A stretch of 64,000 bases of DNA from an uncultured Paracoccaceae bacterium (GTDB taxonomy: Bacteria > Pseudomonadota > Alphaproteobacteria > Rhodobacterales > Rhodobacteraceae): positions 930,001-994,000 of the forward strand of contig CALSOO010000004.1 of the NCBI GenBank assembly GCA_943787985.1, read 5' to 3'. The first letter of the stretch is position 1. The number at the start of each line of letters is the position of its first letter. The notes below the pieces were generated by a model. It did not search any database. It was not told the origin of the DNA and was given only the letters and a program-made list of their open reading frames with translations. Of the stretch, positions 54,228-62,257 are shown piece by piece. The position numbers and the translations under genes were made by a program.

Positions 54228-55193
54228 ATGAACACCAAATTGAAACCACTCGGCCTTGCTGCGGTTGTGAGCCTTTTTGCGATGCCTGCACTGGCCGCAG
54301 AAGAAGTCAAAATCGGGCTGCCTTCATGGACCGGCGCGCAAGCCATTGGCCATGTGCTGGGCGAGATCGTGACCTCGCGCATTGGCGGTCAGGTTGAATA
54401 CGTGCCCGGCAACAACGCCACGATCTTTCAGGCGATGGATCAGGGCAAAGGCGACATTGATGTGCATCCTGACGTGTGGTTGCCCAACCAGCAAAGCTTT
54501 ACCGATAAATATGTGACAGAGGCGGGCACGGTCACGCTGTCCCAAAACGCCTATGAGGGCAATCAGGGCTTCTGTGTGAGCAAGGATTTCGCCGCCGCCA
54601 ACAAGATCACCGACATTGCCGACCTTGGCCGCCCTGATGTGGCCGCGTTGATGGACAGTGACGGCGATGGCAAAGGCGAGATGTGGATTGGCGCACCGGG
54701 TTGGGCCTCTGCCAACGTGAATGAAGTCAAAGTACGCGACTACGGTTTGCTCGACTTTATCGAGCCGATCCGCGCCGAAGAAGCTGTGAAAACAGCGCGC
54801 ATCAAAGACAGCATCGCAAAGGGCGAAGGCTATGCCTTTTATTGCTACAAACCCCACGCGGTCTGGTTCATGTTTGACGTTGAAATGCTGACCGAGCCAA
54901 CATTTGATGCGGCCAAATACACGATGATCCAGCCCTCCGATGATGCGGATTGGTACGAGAAATCATCCGTGGCCACAAAAGACGCGCTCAAGGACGTGCA
55001 AATCGCGTGGTCCAATTCTTTGGCCGACCGCTCCCCTGCGGTTGCGGAATTTTTTGCCAACTTTGCACTGACAGCGGATGATGTGTCCGGTTTGGCGTTC
55101 GAGATCAGCGCCAATGGTGTCGAGCCTGCGGATGCCGCCAAAGCATGGGTTGCGGCCAATTCTGACCGTGTTGACGCGATGCTTGGCCTGTAA
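54228..55193 (+). CDS. Glycine betaine/quaternary amine-type periplasmic binding protein
   Basis: 321 residues, with a signal peptide (MNTKLKPLGLAAVVSLFAMPALA). OpuAC family: VKIGLPSWTGAQAIGHVLGEIV, DIDVHPDVWLPNQ, GAPGWASANVNE and FYCYKPHAVW. The Trp and Tyr residues in these blocks would form an aromatic cage for a trimethylated amine or related compatible solute; TMAO, betaine, choline, carnitine or taurine-like ligands are all possible. The ATG at 54228 follows GGGGA; frames upstream to 54093 do not look coding. It is the first gene of a transporter operon, followed by a strong hairpin. Confidence 0.87.
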   Translation: MNTKLKPLGLAAVVSLFAMPALAAEEVKIGLPSWTGAQAIGHVLGEIVTSRIGGQVEYVPGNNATIFQAMDQGKGDIDVHPDVWLPNQQSFTDKYVTEAGTVTLSQNAYEGNQGFCVSKDFAAANKITDIADLGRPDVAALMDSDGDGKGEMWIGAPGWASANVNEVKVRDYGLLDFIEPIRAEEAVKTARIKDSIAKGEGYAFYCYKPHAVWFMFDVEMLTEPTFDAAKYTMIQPSDDADWYEKSSVATKDALKDVQIAWSNSLADRSPAVAEFFANFALTADDVSGLAFEISANGVEPADAAKAWVAANSDRVDAMLGL

Positions 55194-55210
55194 GCGCGGC
55201 GCCTGACAAC

Positions 55211-55240
55211 TTGCGGCGCCGGTTCACGCGGGCGCCGCAA
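55211..55240 (+). terminator. Intercistronic hairpin after the binding-protein gene
   Basis: Perfect 10-base stem TTGCGGCGCC / GGCGCCGCAA with a 10-base loop, starting 17 bases after the stop at 55193. No T-run follows, so it is more likely an RNA-stabilising or partial-attenuation element that raises binding-protein output over the downstream ATPase and permease. Confidence 0.7.
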
Positions 55241-55283
55241 ACGATCCCGACCACCTTCCCCCGTTTCAGCAAAGTGATGCATC

Positions 55284-56339
55284 ATGACCAATGAAACTGT
55301 CGTTGAAATTTCGAATGTCTGGAAAATATTCGGGCCTCGCGCCAAAGAGGCGCTTGAGGCCGTGCGCAGCCGTGGTTTGAGCAAGGCGGAGGTGCTGTCG
55401 GAATTTAACGCGGTCGTCGGCGTGGCGGATGTGAGCCTGTCGGTCAAACGCGGCGAAATTTTCTGTATCATGGGGCTGTCGGGCAGTGGGAAATCCACGC
55501 TGGTGCGCCATTTTAATCGCCTGTTGGAACCCACGGCGGGCAAGATCGAGATTGAAGGCACGGATGTGATGGCCTTGGGCACGCGGGAGCTGCAAACCTT
55601 TCGCAACCAGAAAATCGGCATGGTGTTCCAGAACTTTGCGCTGATGCCGCACCGCTCTGTGCTGGACAATGTGGCGATGCCGCTGGAAATTCGCAAAGTG
55701 CCCAAAAACGAGCGGATGCGGCAGGCGGCGGCCATTCTGGACATTGTCGAACTGGGGGCATGGGGCGCAAAATTTGCCCATGAGCTGTCGGGCGGGATGC
55801 AACAACGTGTAGGGCTGGCGCGCGCTTTGGCGGCCAATCCGGATGTGTTGTTGATGGACGAGCCGTTTTCGGCCCTTGATCCACTGATCCGCCGCCAGTT
55901 GCAGGACGAGTTTATCCGCCTGAGCAAGATCCTCAAAAAGACCACGATTTTCATCACCCATGATCTGGACGAGGCCGTGCGCATCGGGGACCGCATTGCG
56001 ATTATGCGCGACGGCAAGATGGTGCAAATGGGTACGGCCGAAGACATTGTGATGGCGCCTGCCGACGATTATGTCGCTGATTTTGTTGCCGGAATTTCGC
56101 GCCTGAAAGTGGTGCATGCCCATGCTGTTATGCAACCTGTTGCGGAGTATGTCAGTGCCCATGGCCCCATCGGGGAGGGCGCGCCGTGTGTGGATGCGAG
56201 CGAAACCCTTAGCACGTTGATCACCCTTGCGATTGATCATGAAACGCCGATTGTTGTGCAAACGGATGGCACGGATGCAGGTGTGATTACCCGCGCGGAC
56301 CTGTTGCGCACTGTGATTGAAGGAACCGAAGTCTCATGA
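55284..56339 (+). CDS. ABC transporter ATP-binding protein, OpuAA/ProV type
   Basis: 351 residues. N-terminal NVWKIFGPRAKEAL and Walker A GLSGSGKST (64-72), MVFQNFALMPHRSVLDN, signature LSGGMQQRVG, Walker B LLMDEPFSALDPL, and the ITHDLDEA switch region. The spacing after Walker A and the KTTIFITHDLDEAVRIGDRI stretch are those of glycine betaine importers. A C-terminal region of about 70 residues resembles half of a CBS pair (VVQTDGTDAGVITRADLLRTV), which in OpuA senses ionic strength. Its stop overlaps the permease start by four bases. Confidence 0.9.
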   Translation: MTNETVVEISNVWKIFGPRAKEALEAVRSRGLSKAEVLSEFNAVVGVADVSLSVKRGEIFCIMGLSGSGKSTLVRHFNRLLEPTAGKIEIEGTDVMALGTRELQTFRNQKIGMVFQNFALMPHRSVLDNVAMPLEIRKVPKNERMRQAAAILDIVELGAWGAKFAHELSGGMQQRVGLARALAANPDVLLMDEPFSALDPLIRRQLQDEFIRLSKILKKTTIFITHDLDEAVRIGDRIAIMRDGKMVQMGTAEDIVMAPADDYVADFVAGISRLKVVHAHAVMQPVAEYVSAHGPIGEGAPCVDASETLSTLITLAIDHETPIVVQTDGTDAGVITRADLLRTVIEGTEVS

Positions 56340-57889
56340 GCGATTCAGCACAAGATTTGGGTGTGAACCCGTTGGAAGATACCGAAAGCGAGGCGGCCCT
56401 TGCCTATGCCGAGGAGCGGCGCGCGGACATTCGCACTTTTGTGCGCACCAACCCCGCGTACTACATTCGCATGTTCGACAAGATTGGCGCGTCATCCTCT
56501 TTTACGCCCACGTTGAATGTTCTGGCGGGGATTTTCGGCCCTGTCTGGTTCGGGGCGCGGGGGCTTTGGAACTGGGCTTTGCCATTTTTGATTATTGAAA
56601 CATTGGCGCTGGTGCAAATTGCGCGCGGTCTGTTCGGTGATCTGGGGGCGGAGGCTATGGCGCGGATTGCGTCAATCGAGGGCACGCTGGACTTGCGCCG
56701 CCAACAACTGGCCGCCGCCATCGAGAGCAATTCCGACAGGGCCGATGCGTTCCAGCGCACGGTGGACAGTCTGGAGGCCAACATAGGCGGGATTCGCGCC
56801 GAGGCCGATGCTTTGGCTGCCACCGGTCCGATGATTGCATTGACGGGGCTGGTCATTCTGATCGCGGCCAAACTGGGGCAAGCCTATGTGGCCAATTCCG
56901 CATTGGAGGCCCGCTTTTCCGATTGGATGAGTGATCACAGCGTGCGATCCGGCCTGCCGGTGACGCATATCGTGCTGAGTGCGATTTTCATGTCCCTGAT
57001 CGCGGTTGCCGCGATGTTGCATTATGCGTTTCCGGGGCGTTTTGAACTGCTCTCGGACTTTCCGACGGACCCTGATATCCGGCTCTACGGCATTGACCGG
57101 GTGGAGGCGTTTTTCAACTGGGCGGTGCTGAACGGTGAGGTGCTGTTTGATGCGATTACCTATTTTATCCGTCTGGTTCTGGATGCTTTGGAGATCGTTT
57201 TTGTCCGCACGCCGTGGATCGTTATTGCCTCTTTGATTGTGCTGCTCACGTGGCTGACGGCGGGGGTGCGTATGGCGATCTATTCCAGCGCATTTCTGGC
57301 CTATATGGGATTGTTGGGCTTCTGGGAAAAGGCCATGACCACGTTGGCGCTGTTGGGGACGGCGGCGTGTCTGTCCATTCTGATCGGTATTCCGCTGGGC
57401 ATGTTCGCAGCGCGCCGGCCACGGTTTTACAAGGCAATTCAACCGATTATGGATTTTATGCAGACGATGCCTGCCTTTGTGTTCATGATCCCTGTCATTG
57501 CATTTTTTGGCACGGGCAAGCCTGCGGCTGTTGTCACGACCATGATTTTCGGGGGCACTCCTGTGGTGCGCCTGACGGTTCTGGGCCTGCGCGGTGTGCC
57601 GGAAAGCGTGCGCGAGGCGGCCATCAGTTTCGGGGCCAACAAGTGGTACTTGCTGACCAAAGTCGATTTGCCTTTGGCCGCTCCCTCTATTCGCGCCGGC
57701 ATCAACCAGACCATTATGCTGTCGCTTGCGATGGTGGTTGTGGCCTCTTTGATCGGGGCAAAAGGGCTGGGCGAGGACGTGCTGGAAGCTTTGCAATATG
57801 CCAACGTGGGTCAAGGCATTCTGGCAGGCTTTGCCATTTTGTTCTGCGCCATGATTCTTGACCGCATCGTGCAAGGCGGGCGCAAGTGA
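56336..57889 (+). CDS. ABC transporter permease with long N-terminal region
   Basis: 517 residues. The C-terminal 220 residues are an OpuAB/ProW permease with the EAA loop (VREAAISFGANKWYLLTKVDLPLAAPSIRAGI) and about six helices. The N-terminal 290 residues are unusual: two hydrophobic segments (about 55-95), a helical, charged stretch with coiled-coil look (RRQQLAAAIESNSDRADAFQRTVDSLEANIGG), then further membrane segments. Similar long permeases carry TMAO or other amines in Roseobacters, but substrate assignment is not possible here. The stop overlaps the GTG of the hydrolase gene by four bases. Confidence 0.87.
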   Translation: MSDSAQDLGVNPLEDTESEAALAYAEERRADIRTFVRTNPAYYIRMFDKIGASSSFTPTLNVLAGIFGPVWFGARGLWNWALPFLIIETLALVQIARGLFGDLGAEAMARIASIEGTLDLRRQQLAAAIESNSDRADAFQRTVDSLEANIGGIRAEADALAATGPMIALTGLVILIAAKLGQAYVANSALEARFSDWMSDHSVRSGLPVTHIVLSAIFMSLIAVAAMLHYAFPGRFELLSDFPTDPDIRLYGIDRVEAFFNWAVLNGEVLFDAITYFIRLVLDALEIVFVRTPWIVIASLIVLLTWLTAGVRMAIYSSAFLAYMGLLGFWEKAMTTLALLGTAACLSILIGIPLGMFAARRPRFYKAIQPIMDFMQTMPAFVFMIPVIAFFGTGKPAAVVTTMIFGGTPVVRLTVLGLRGVPESVREAAISFGANKWYLLTKVDLPLAAPSIRAGINQTIMLSLAMVVVASLIGAKGLGEDVLEALQYANVGQGILAGFAILFCAMILDRIVQGGRK

Positions 57890-58605
57890 TCCCGCTGGTT
57901 TTTGTCCATGGTTTGATGGGTGGCAGTGCGCAGTGGCAGGGGCAGGTTGGCCGTTTTGACGGGCATGAGGGTATTGCCCTTGATCTGCCGGGGTTCGGGG
58001 CCAATGCCCATATGGAGCCGGTTGCCAGTATCGCCGCGTTCGCCGATTGGGCGCTGGCGGAATTGAGCGCGCGCGGCGTGACGCGCTTTGATCTGTTGGG
58101 GCATTCTATGGGCGGCATGGTGGCGCAAGAAATGGTGCTGCGTGCGCCCGCGCGGGTTGCGCGTTTGGTGCTCTATGGCACGGGGGCGACAGGTATTTTG
58201 CCCGGCCGTTTCGAGACGATTGCCGCGTCGAAAAAACGTGCGCGCGCAGATGGGGCCGCTGCAACCGCGCGGCGCATTTCAGCGACGTGGTTTTTGAAAA
58301 ATGAAAACTCTGCGGCTTTTGAGGGCTGTGCGGCCATTGCGCAATTGGCCAGTGTGGAGGCCATTCAGGCGGGCTTGGATGCGATGAGCGCGTGGAACGG
58401 TGCGCATCAGCTTGCGCGCATCGAGGCGCAAACGCTGGTGGTTTGGGGCGACCGGGATCGCACATACCCTTGGGCGCAAACCCATGACCTTTGGCAGAGC
58501 ATTGCAGGCGCGCAGCTGGCTGTCATTCCCGGTTGCGCGCATGCCCTGCATCTAGAGAAACCTGATCTTTTCAATGCCGTGCTGGACGATTTCCTCACGC
58601 AGTGA
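57886..58605 (+). CDS. Alpha/beta hydrolase
   Basis: 239 residues with a complete triad: Ser74 in GHSMGG, Asp189 in VWGDRD and His219 in PGCAHALHLEKP; FVHGLMGGS forms the oxyanion region. It resembles the MenH/BioH/enol-lactonase group of esterases and lactonases. No signal peptide. The GTG start overlaps the transporter permease stop, so it is coupled to uptake: an imported ester or lactone may be the substrate. The gene ends the operon; the MscS gene is convergent, 26 bases away. Confidence 0.88.
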   Translation: MIPLVFVHGLMGGSAQWQGQVGRFDGHEGIALDLPGFGANAHMEPVASIAAFADWALAELSARGVTRFDLLGHSMGGMVAQEMVLRAPARVARLVLYGTGATGILPGRFETIAASKKRARADGAAATARRISATWFLKNENSAAFEGCAAIAQLASVEAIQAGLDAMSAWNGAHQLARIEAQTLVVWGDRDRTYPWAQTHDLWQSIAGAQLAVIPGCAHALHLEKPDLFNAVLDDFLTQ

Positions 58606-58631
58606 GGCGCGCGTCGCACCACGGCATCTGT

Positions 58632-60908
58632 TCAGCGCCCGTCTTTGCCAGCGTCTGGAGCGACTTCTTGTGCCGCTTGGGTGGCGGCGGCGGATATCGC
58701 GGCTTTGTCCTCGGCGGTGAGGGCTTGATCGCCCATAGAGGGCAAGGCGACGCGCACTTCGCGGCGGGCAAATTCCATCCCGTTTTCTGCAAAGGCCGTG
58801 TTGACGCGGTTGAAGATTTCCTTGCGGATCATGAACTGTGTGCCCGGTTTGCACATGAACTTGCCGCGGATCACCATGCCCACATCGTCGATTTCCAACA
58901 CCCCTTGGGATTTGAAGGGGGCCAGAAAGTCTTCTTTGAACTCGTCCATCACCAGCATGTCCTGACCGATCTTTTTGAAGATCTTTTTGATCTTGTTGGG
59001 ATCGCTGTCAAAGGGAACGGTGAAGCGCAGTTTCATGATCACCCAATCCCTTGAAAAGTTGGTGATTTTCGGAATTTCGCCATAAGGGATCGTGTGCACA
59101 GGCCCTTTGTGGTGGCGCAATTGCATAGAGCGGATCGAGATTTTCTCGACCGTGCCCATGGTGCCTTCGACCTCGACATATTCACCGTTGCGAAACGCGT
59201 CATCGACCAGAAAGAAGATGCCGGACACAACGTCCGTCACCAGTTTCTGGGCGCCGAAACCGATGGCCAAACCGACGATACCGGCACCGGCGAGCAGGGG
59301 GGTGGTGTCAACGCCGACGTTGGACAGCCCCAGCAACAAGAACACCACAACGATGGTCGCCTGCGCCACACCAAGGATCAATGGCAACACCGTCGAGAGG
59401 CGCGAGCCACCTGCGCCGCCGCCATCCCCGCCGACTTCCTGACTGTCAGGATCAAAGCCCGAGGCCGTTTGTTCCGCCGCCAGTTTGCGGTTGATGTAGA
59501 GCGAGACGACTTCATACAACAGGTAACCGATGGACATGATGATCAGGAATTCGATCAAGGAGGCCGCCAGTTTTGGCCCGACCCCGGCAGAGGCGATGTT
59601 TTCCGCGCTCATGCCCCAGAACCCTGCGATGGTCAGGATCACGATCCCGAACACAACCACGCGCCCGATGCGCACATAAGAGCGTTTGGCGGATAGATAG
59701 GCGCGTTCTGCCACAGCCCCTTCGCCTGTCATGGGCGGAGAGAGGTGGCGCACAAGGCCACGGATAACGGTGTCCATGGCCGGTGCAAACATGAGCAATA
59801 TCATGGTTTTGTAATGGGGTTGCGTGGTGAGCAATGCGAAGTTTTCGTAGCTGACCACGATGTTGATCACCCACCAGACGGCAAAGATGATGACCATCAC
59901 GAAGTAGGGGTAGGCTTGTGCGACGCGTGCTTCGGTGGGTGTGATTTCGGGTTCAAAGCCGCGCATCATGGATTGGCCTGCCGCGCGGTATCGCCAGAAG
60001 AGTGTCAGGATGTAGATTTGCATGCCAAGGTTCAGCCAGAACCCGAGCCGCGTTTCCCCGCGTGGCAAACCATGCATGTCGTTGAACGCCATAATTGCAG
60101 CGGAGAAGCCAAGCAAAAAGGCAATCCAGAACTGGTGGAAACACAATGCCTTGGCGGATTTGGTATCGACGTTGAGCAGGCGGTATTCAGGGTTCATCGG
60201 CGCAAAAAGGAAGAAGGCGATGGCCAGCATAAAACGTGGAAATCCGATGAGGAAGGGGCCGATCAGTCCGACGATGGGCAGGATGTTGTCGGGGAGGATG
60301 GTGCGCCCCACGGCCATGGAAACAAGCACAAAGATCACCACGGCCACGACCTGTGTGGTCAGGCGTTGCACCAAAAGCTGGATGACTTCGCGCAGTTGCA
60401 TGTTGTCTGGATCCGCAGGCGGCAGGATGCGCCAATTCCGGGTCGAACGGCGAAAGGCGATCTCGGCAAGTGCGCCAGCGCCAAAGACCACCACCATATA
60501 GGCGAGCATGATCAACAGCCCTGAAAACGCCCCGATCCGCTCGTAAAACAGGGCGAATGCCGCGCCTTGGCGTTCAAACAACAGCGGCAGGCGCTGGATG
60601 GGGGTGATGATGGATTGAACCGCGCCAGTCGTGGCGTGATAGAAGAAATCGGACACCCCTGTGTCGTCTTTCTGTTGCGCGGCGGCTTGGGTTTCCAGGC
60701 GGTCCAGCAGAATGGCGCGCACATCTGCATCCGAGAGCCGCGAGATCAATGCGTTGGCATCTTCGGTCGTCATGTCATCGGGCAGGCTGGGCGTGCCCGT
60801 TGCGGGGGCTGATCCAGAGAGCGAAATTTGCGCCTGCGCGGGTGTGGTGAGCGCGGCGCAGGCAAGCGCCAGCGCGCAGACTGTGATCATACGATAGATA
60901 AGTGACAT
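58632..60908 (-). CDS. Large mechanosensitive channel of the MscS family
   Basis: 758 residues with an N-terminal signal sequence (MITVCALALACAALTTPAQAQ), a periplasmic helical segment, about eleven hydrophobic segments and a C-terminal MscS core. In the core, VDTTPLLAGAGIVGLAIGFGAQKLVTDVVSG is the pore helix, and GEYVEVEGTMGTVEKISIRSMQLRHHKGPVHTIPYGEI is the beta domain. It opens on membrane tension to release solutes after osmotic downshock. Large members of this type (YbdG, YbiO, MscM-like) differ in gating; which one this is cannot be told. It lies next to the compatible-solute-type transporter operon. Confidence 0.92.
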   Translation of the reverse strand: MSLIYRMITVCALALACAALTTPAQAQISLSGSAPATGTPSLPDDMTTEDANALISRLSDADVRAILLDRLETQAAAQQKDDTGVSDFFYHATTGAVQSIITPIQRLPLLFERQGAAFALFYERIGAFSGLLIMLAYMVVVFGAGALAEIAFRRSTRNWRILPPADPDNMQLREVIQLLVQRLTTQVVAVVIFVLVSMAVGRTILPDNILPIVGLIGPFLIGFPRFMLAIAFFLFAPMNPEYRLLNVDTKSAKALCFHQFWIAFLLGFSAAIMAFNDMHGLPRGETRLGFWLNLGMQIYILTLFWRYRAAGQSMMRGFEPEITPTEARVAQAYPYFVMVIIFAVWWVINIVVSYENFALLTTQPHYKTMILLMFAPAMDTVIRGLVRHLSPPMTGEGAVAERAYLSAKRSYVRIGRVVVFGIVILTIAGFWGMSAENIASAGVGPKLAASLIEFLIIMSIGYLLYEVVSLYINRKLAAEQTASGFDPDSQEVGGDGGGAGGSRLSTVLPLILGVAQATIVVVFLLLGLSNVGVDTTPLLAGAGIVGLAIGFGAQKLVTDVVSGIFFLVDDAFRNGEYVEVEGTMGTVEKISIRSMQLRHHKGPVHTIPYGEIPKITNFSRDWVIMKLRFTVPFDSDPNKIKKIFKKIGQDMLVMDEFKEDFLAPFKSQGVLEIDDVGMVIRGKFMCKPGTQFMIRKEIFNRVNTAFAENGMEFARREVRVALPSMGDQALTAEDKAAISAAATQAAQEVAPDAGKDGR

Positions 60909-61023
60909 GAATTTCCCCTTTGACCTTACACGGACAGTGCAGTGAATTCCGTCGCAACTTCAAGTGCTCAGTTCAGTTCACTGGCGCACAGTGGGTTCGC
61001 GCGGTGGGTTTGGGGGGGCTGGC

Positions 61024-61052
61024 AAAAAAAAGGCCGAGCACGAAGCTCGGCC
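61024..61052 (-). terminator. Rho-independent terminator for the minus strand
   Basis: Perfect 8-base stem GGCCGAGC / GCTCGGCC (61032-61039, 61045-61052) with a 5-base loop, followed on the minus strand by a run of eight T. It lies about 50 bases after the stop of the LysR gene that ends at 61102 and probably terminates it. Confidence 0.85.
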
Positions 61053-61101
61053 AAGTCCAACAGGGAGGTGTGAACCCGAGGCGCTCGTGCGCTCGTCGTT
61101 T

Positions 61102-62102
61102 TCACAGGGCTGAAATATGAGGCTGTGTGCCGCCATTCAAGGCGCAATCTGTCACAGGGTGCAGCAATTCCGGATATGCACGATGCGCATACCTTAGGCT
61201 TTGTCTGTTATCTCGCAACTGCTTACGGTATGCGATGATCTCTTCCTGAACGAACTCCTTGAAGGCTGAAATCCGCTTGGATTGCCGTAATTCTTCGGGA
61301 TATGCGAGGAAAACAGGCACGTCGGCGGATTCGATATCCGGCAGCACCCGCACCAGGTCGGGAAAATCCTGTGTGACGTAGTCGGGCAGAATCCCCACGC
61401 CCAGATTGTGCAGCACCCCTTGCAGCACGCCGAAGTAATTGTTCACAGTTCAGGAGCGACATCACCTCATGTGTCATAAGTTCCTGCGCCAGAGACGACG
61501 CTTGCCCCGACTTGTGCCGAGTTGGTGTTCTGGCAAATCAGCCGGTGCTCGGATTCAAATCCTGCGGGCTGTTCGAGTTTGCGGTGCGCGGCAAGGTAGC
61601 TGGGCGACGCATAAAGCTGCATGTGCACGTCATCAGCCGTTTGCGGATCAGGTCAGCCTGGCTGGGTTCTTTCATGCGGATGGCGACATCGGCCTCGCGC
61701 ATGGGCAGGTCCAGCACCCGTTCCTCAAGCATCAGATCAATCTTGAGATCCGGGTATTTGTCATAAAGCTGTGGCAGGCGCGGGGCCAAGCCAAAGCGTG
61801 CCAAAACCGGTCGTGGTTGTACACGCAGATCGCCAAACACTTCTTCTTCGCTGTCGCGAATGCGTGCGCTGGCGGCATCCAGCGTTTGATCATGGCGAGT
61901 GTGGCGTCAAACAGCAACTCGCCCTGTTCGGTCAGGATCAGCCCGCGCGCATGGCGGTGAAACAGCGTTGTTGAGCGCTTTCTTCAAGCGCGCGCACCTG
62001 ACGGCTGACACGCCGATTGCGACAAATGCAGTTGTCGCCCGCATGGGTCAGGCTGCCCGCATCGGCACCGCATGAAAGATTCGTAAGCTTGTCCCAATCC
62101 AT
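61102..62102 (-). pseudogene. LysR-type regulator, several frameshifts in this sequence
   Basis: The parts are in order but in different frames. Start at 62102 (MDWDKL) with a helix-turn-helix of the type ADAGSLTHAGD and RQVRALEES; then LPQLYDKYPDLKIDLMLEER and READVAIRMKEPSQADLIRKRL; then MQLYASPSYLAAH; then an intact frame from about 61446 to 61102 (NNYFGVLQGVLHNLGVGILPDYV, RAYPELLHPVTDC). Together they make a normal LysR of about 330 residues with at least four indels. At about 61447-61453 an extra base breaks SLLTVNNYF. Divergent from the oxidoreductase gene, which it probably regulates. Read errors are more likely than true decay. Confidence 0.75.
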
Positions 62103-62191
62103 ATCCGCAACTTTCTTGTTCCGCCGCCTGCGCTTATGCATATACCAAGCCATGGAGCTTGCGTTTCAACTTGGCAAAAATATCGCTATGC

Positions 62192-62210
62192 AGGTCAGTA
62201 TTTGTGACCT
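62192..62210. promoter_or_regulatory. Inverted repeat in the LysR/oxidoreductase divergent region
   Basis: AGGTCA-N7-TGACCT, a perfect 6-base dyad, 48 bases before the ATG at 62258 and 90 bases from the LysR start. It is a possible operator; the base quality nearby is doubtful. Confidence 0.4.
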
Positions 62211-62257
62211 AATATTGCTGATAACTGATGCAACTGATCCGCCTTGGGAGGGCCGAG

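Noticed and set aside
56672-57874. 400-residue minus-strand frame opposite the ABC permease
   Set aside because: Composition is His/Arg/Gln-rich, typical of antisense to membrane proteins; the plus-strand permease is unambiguous.
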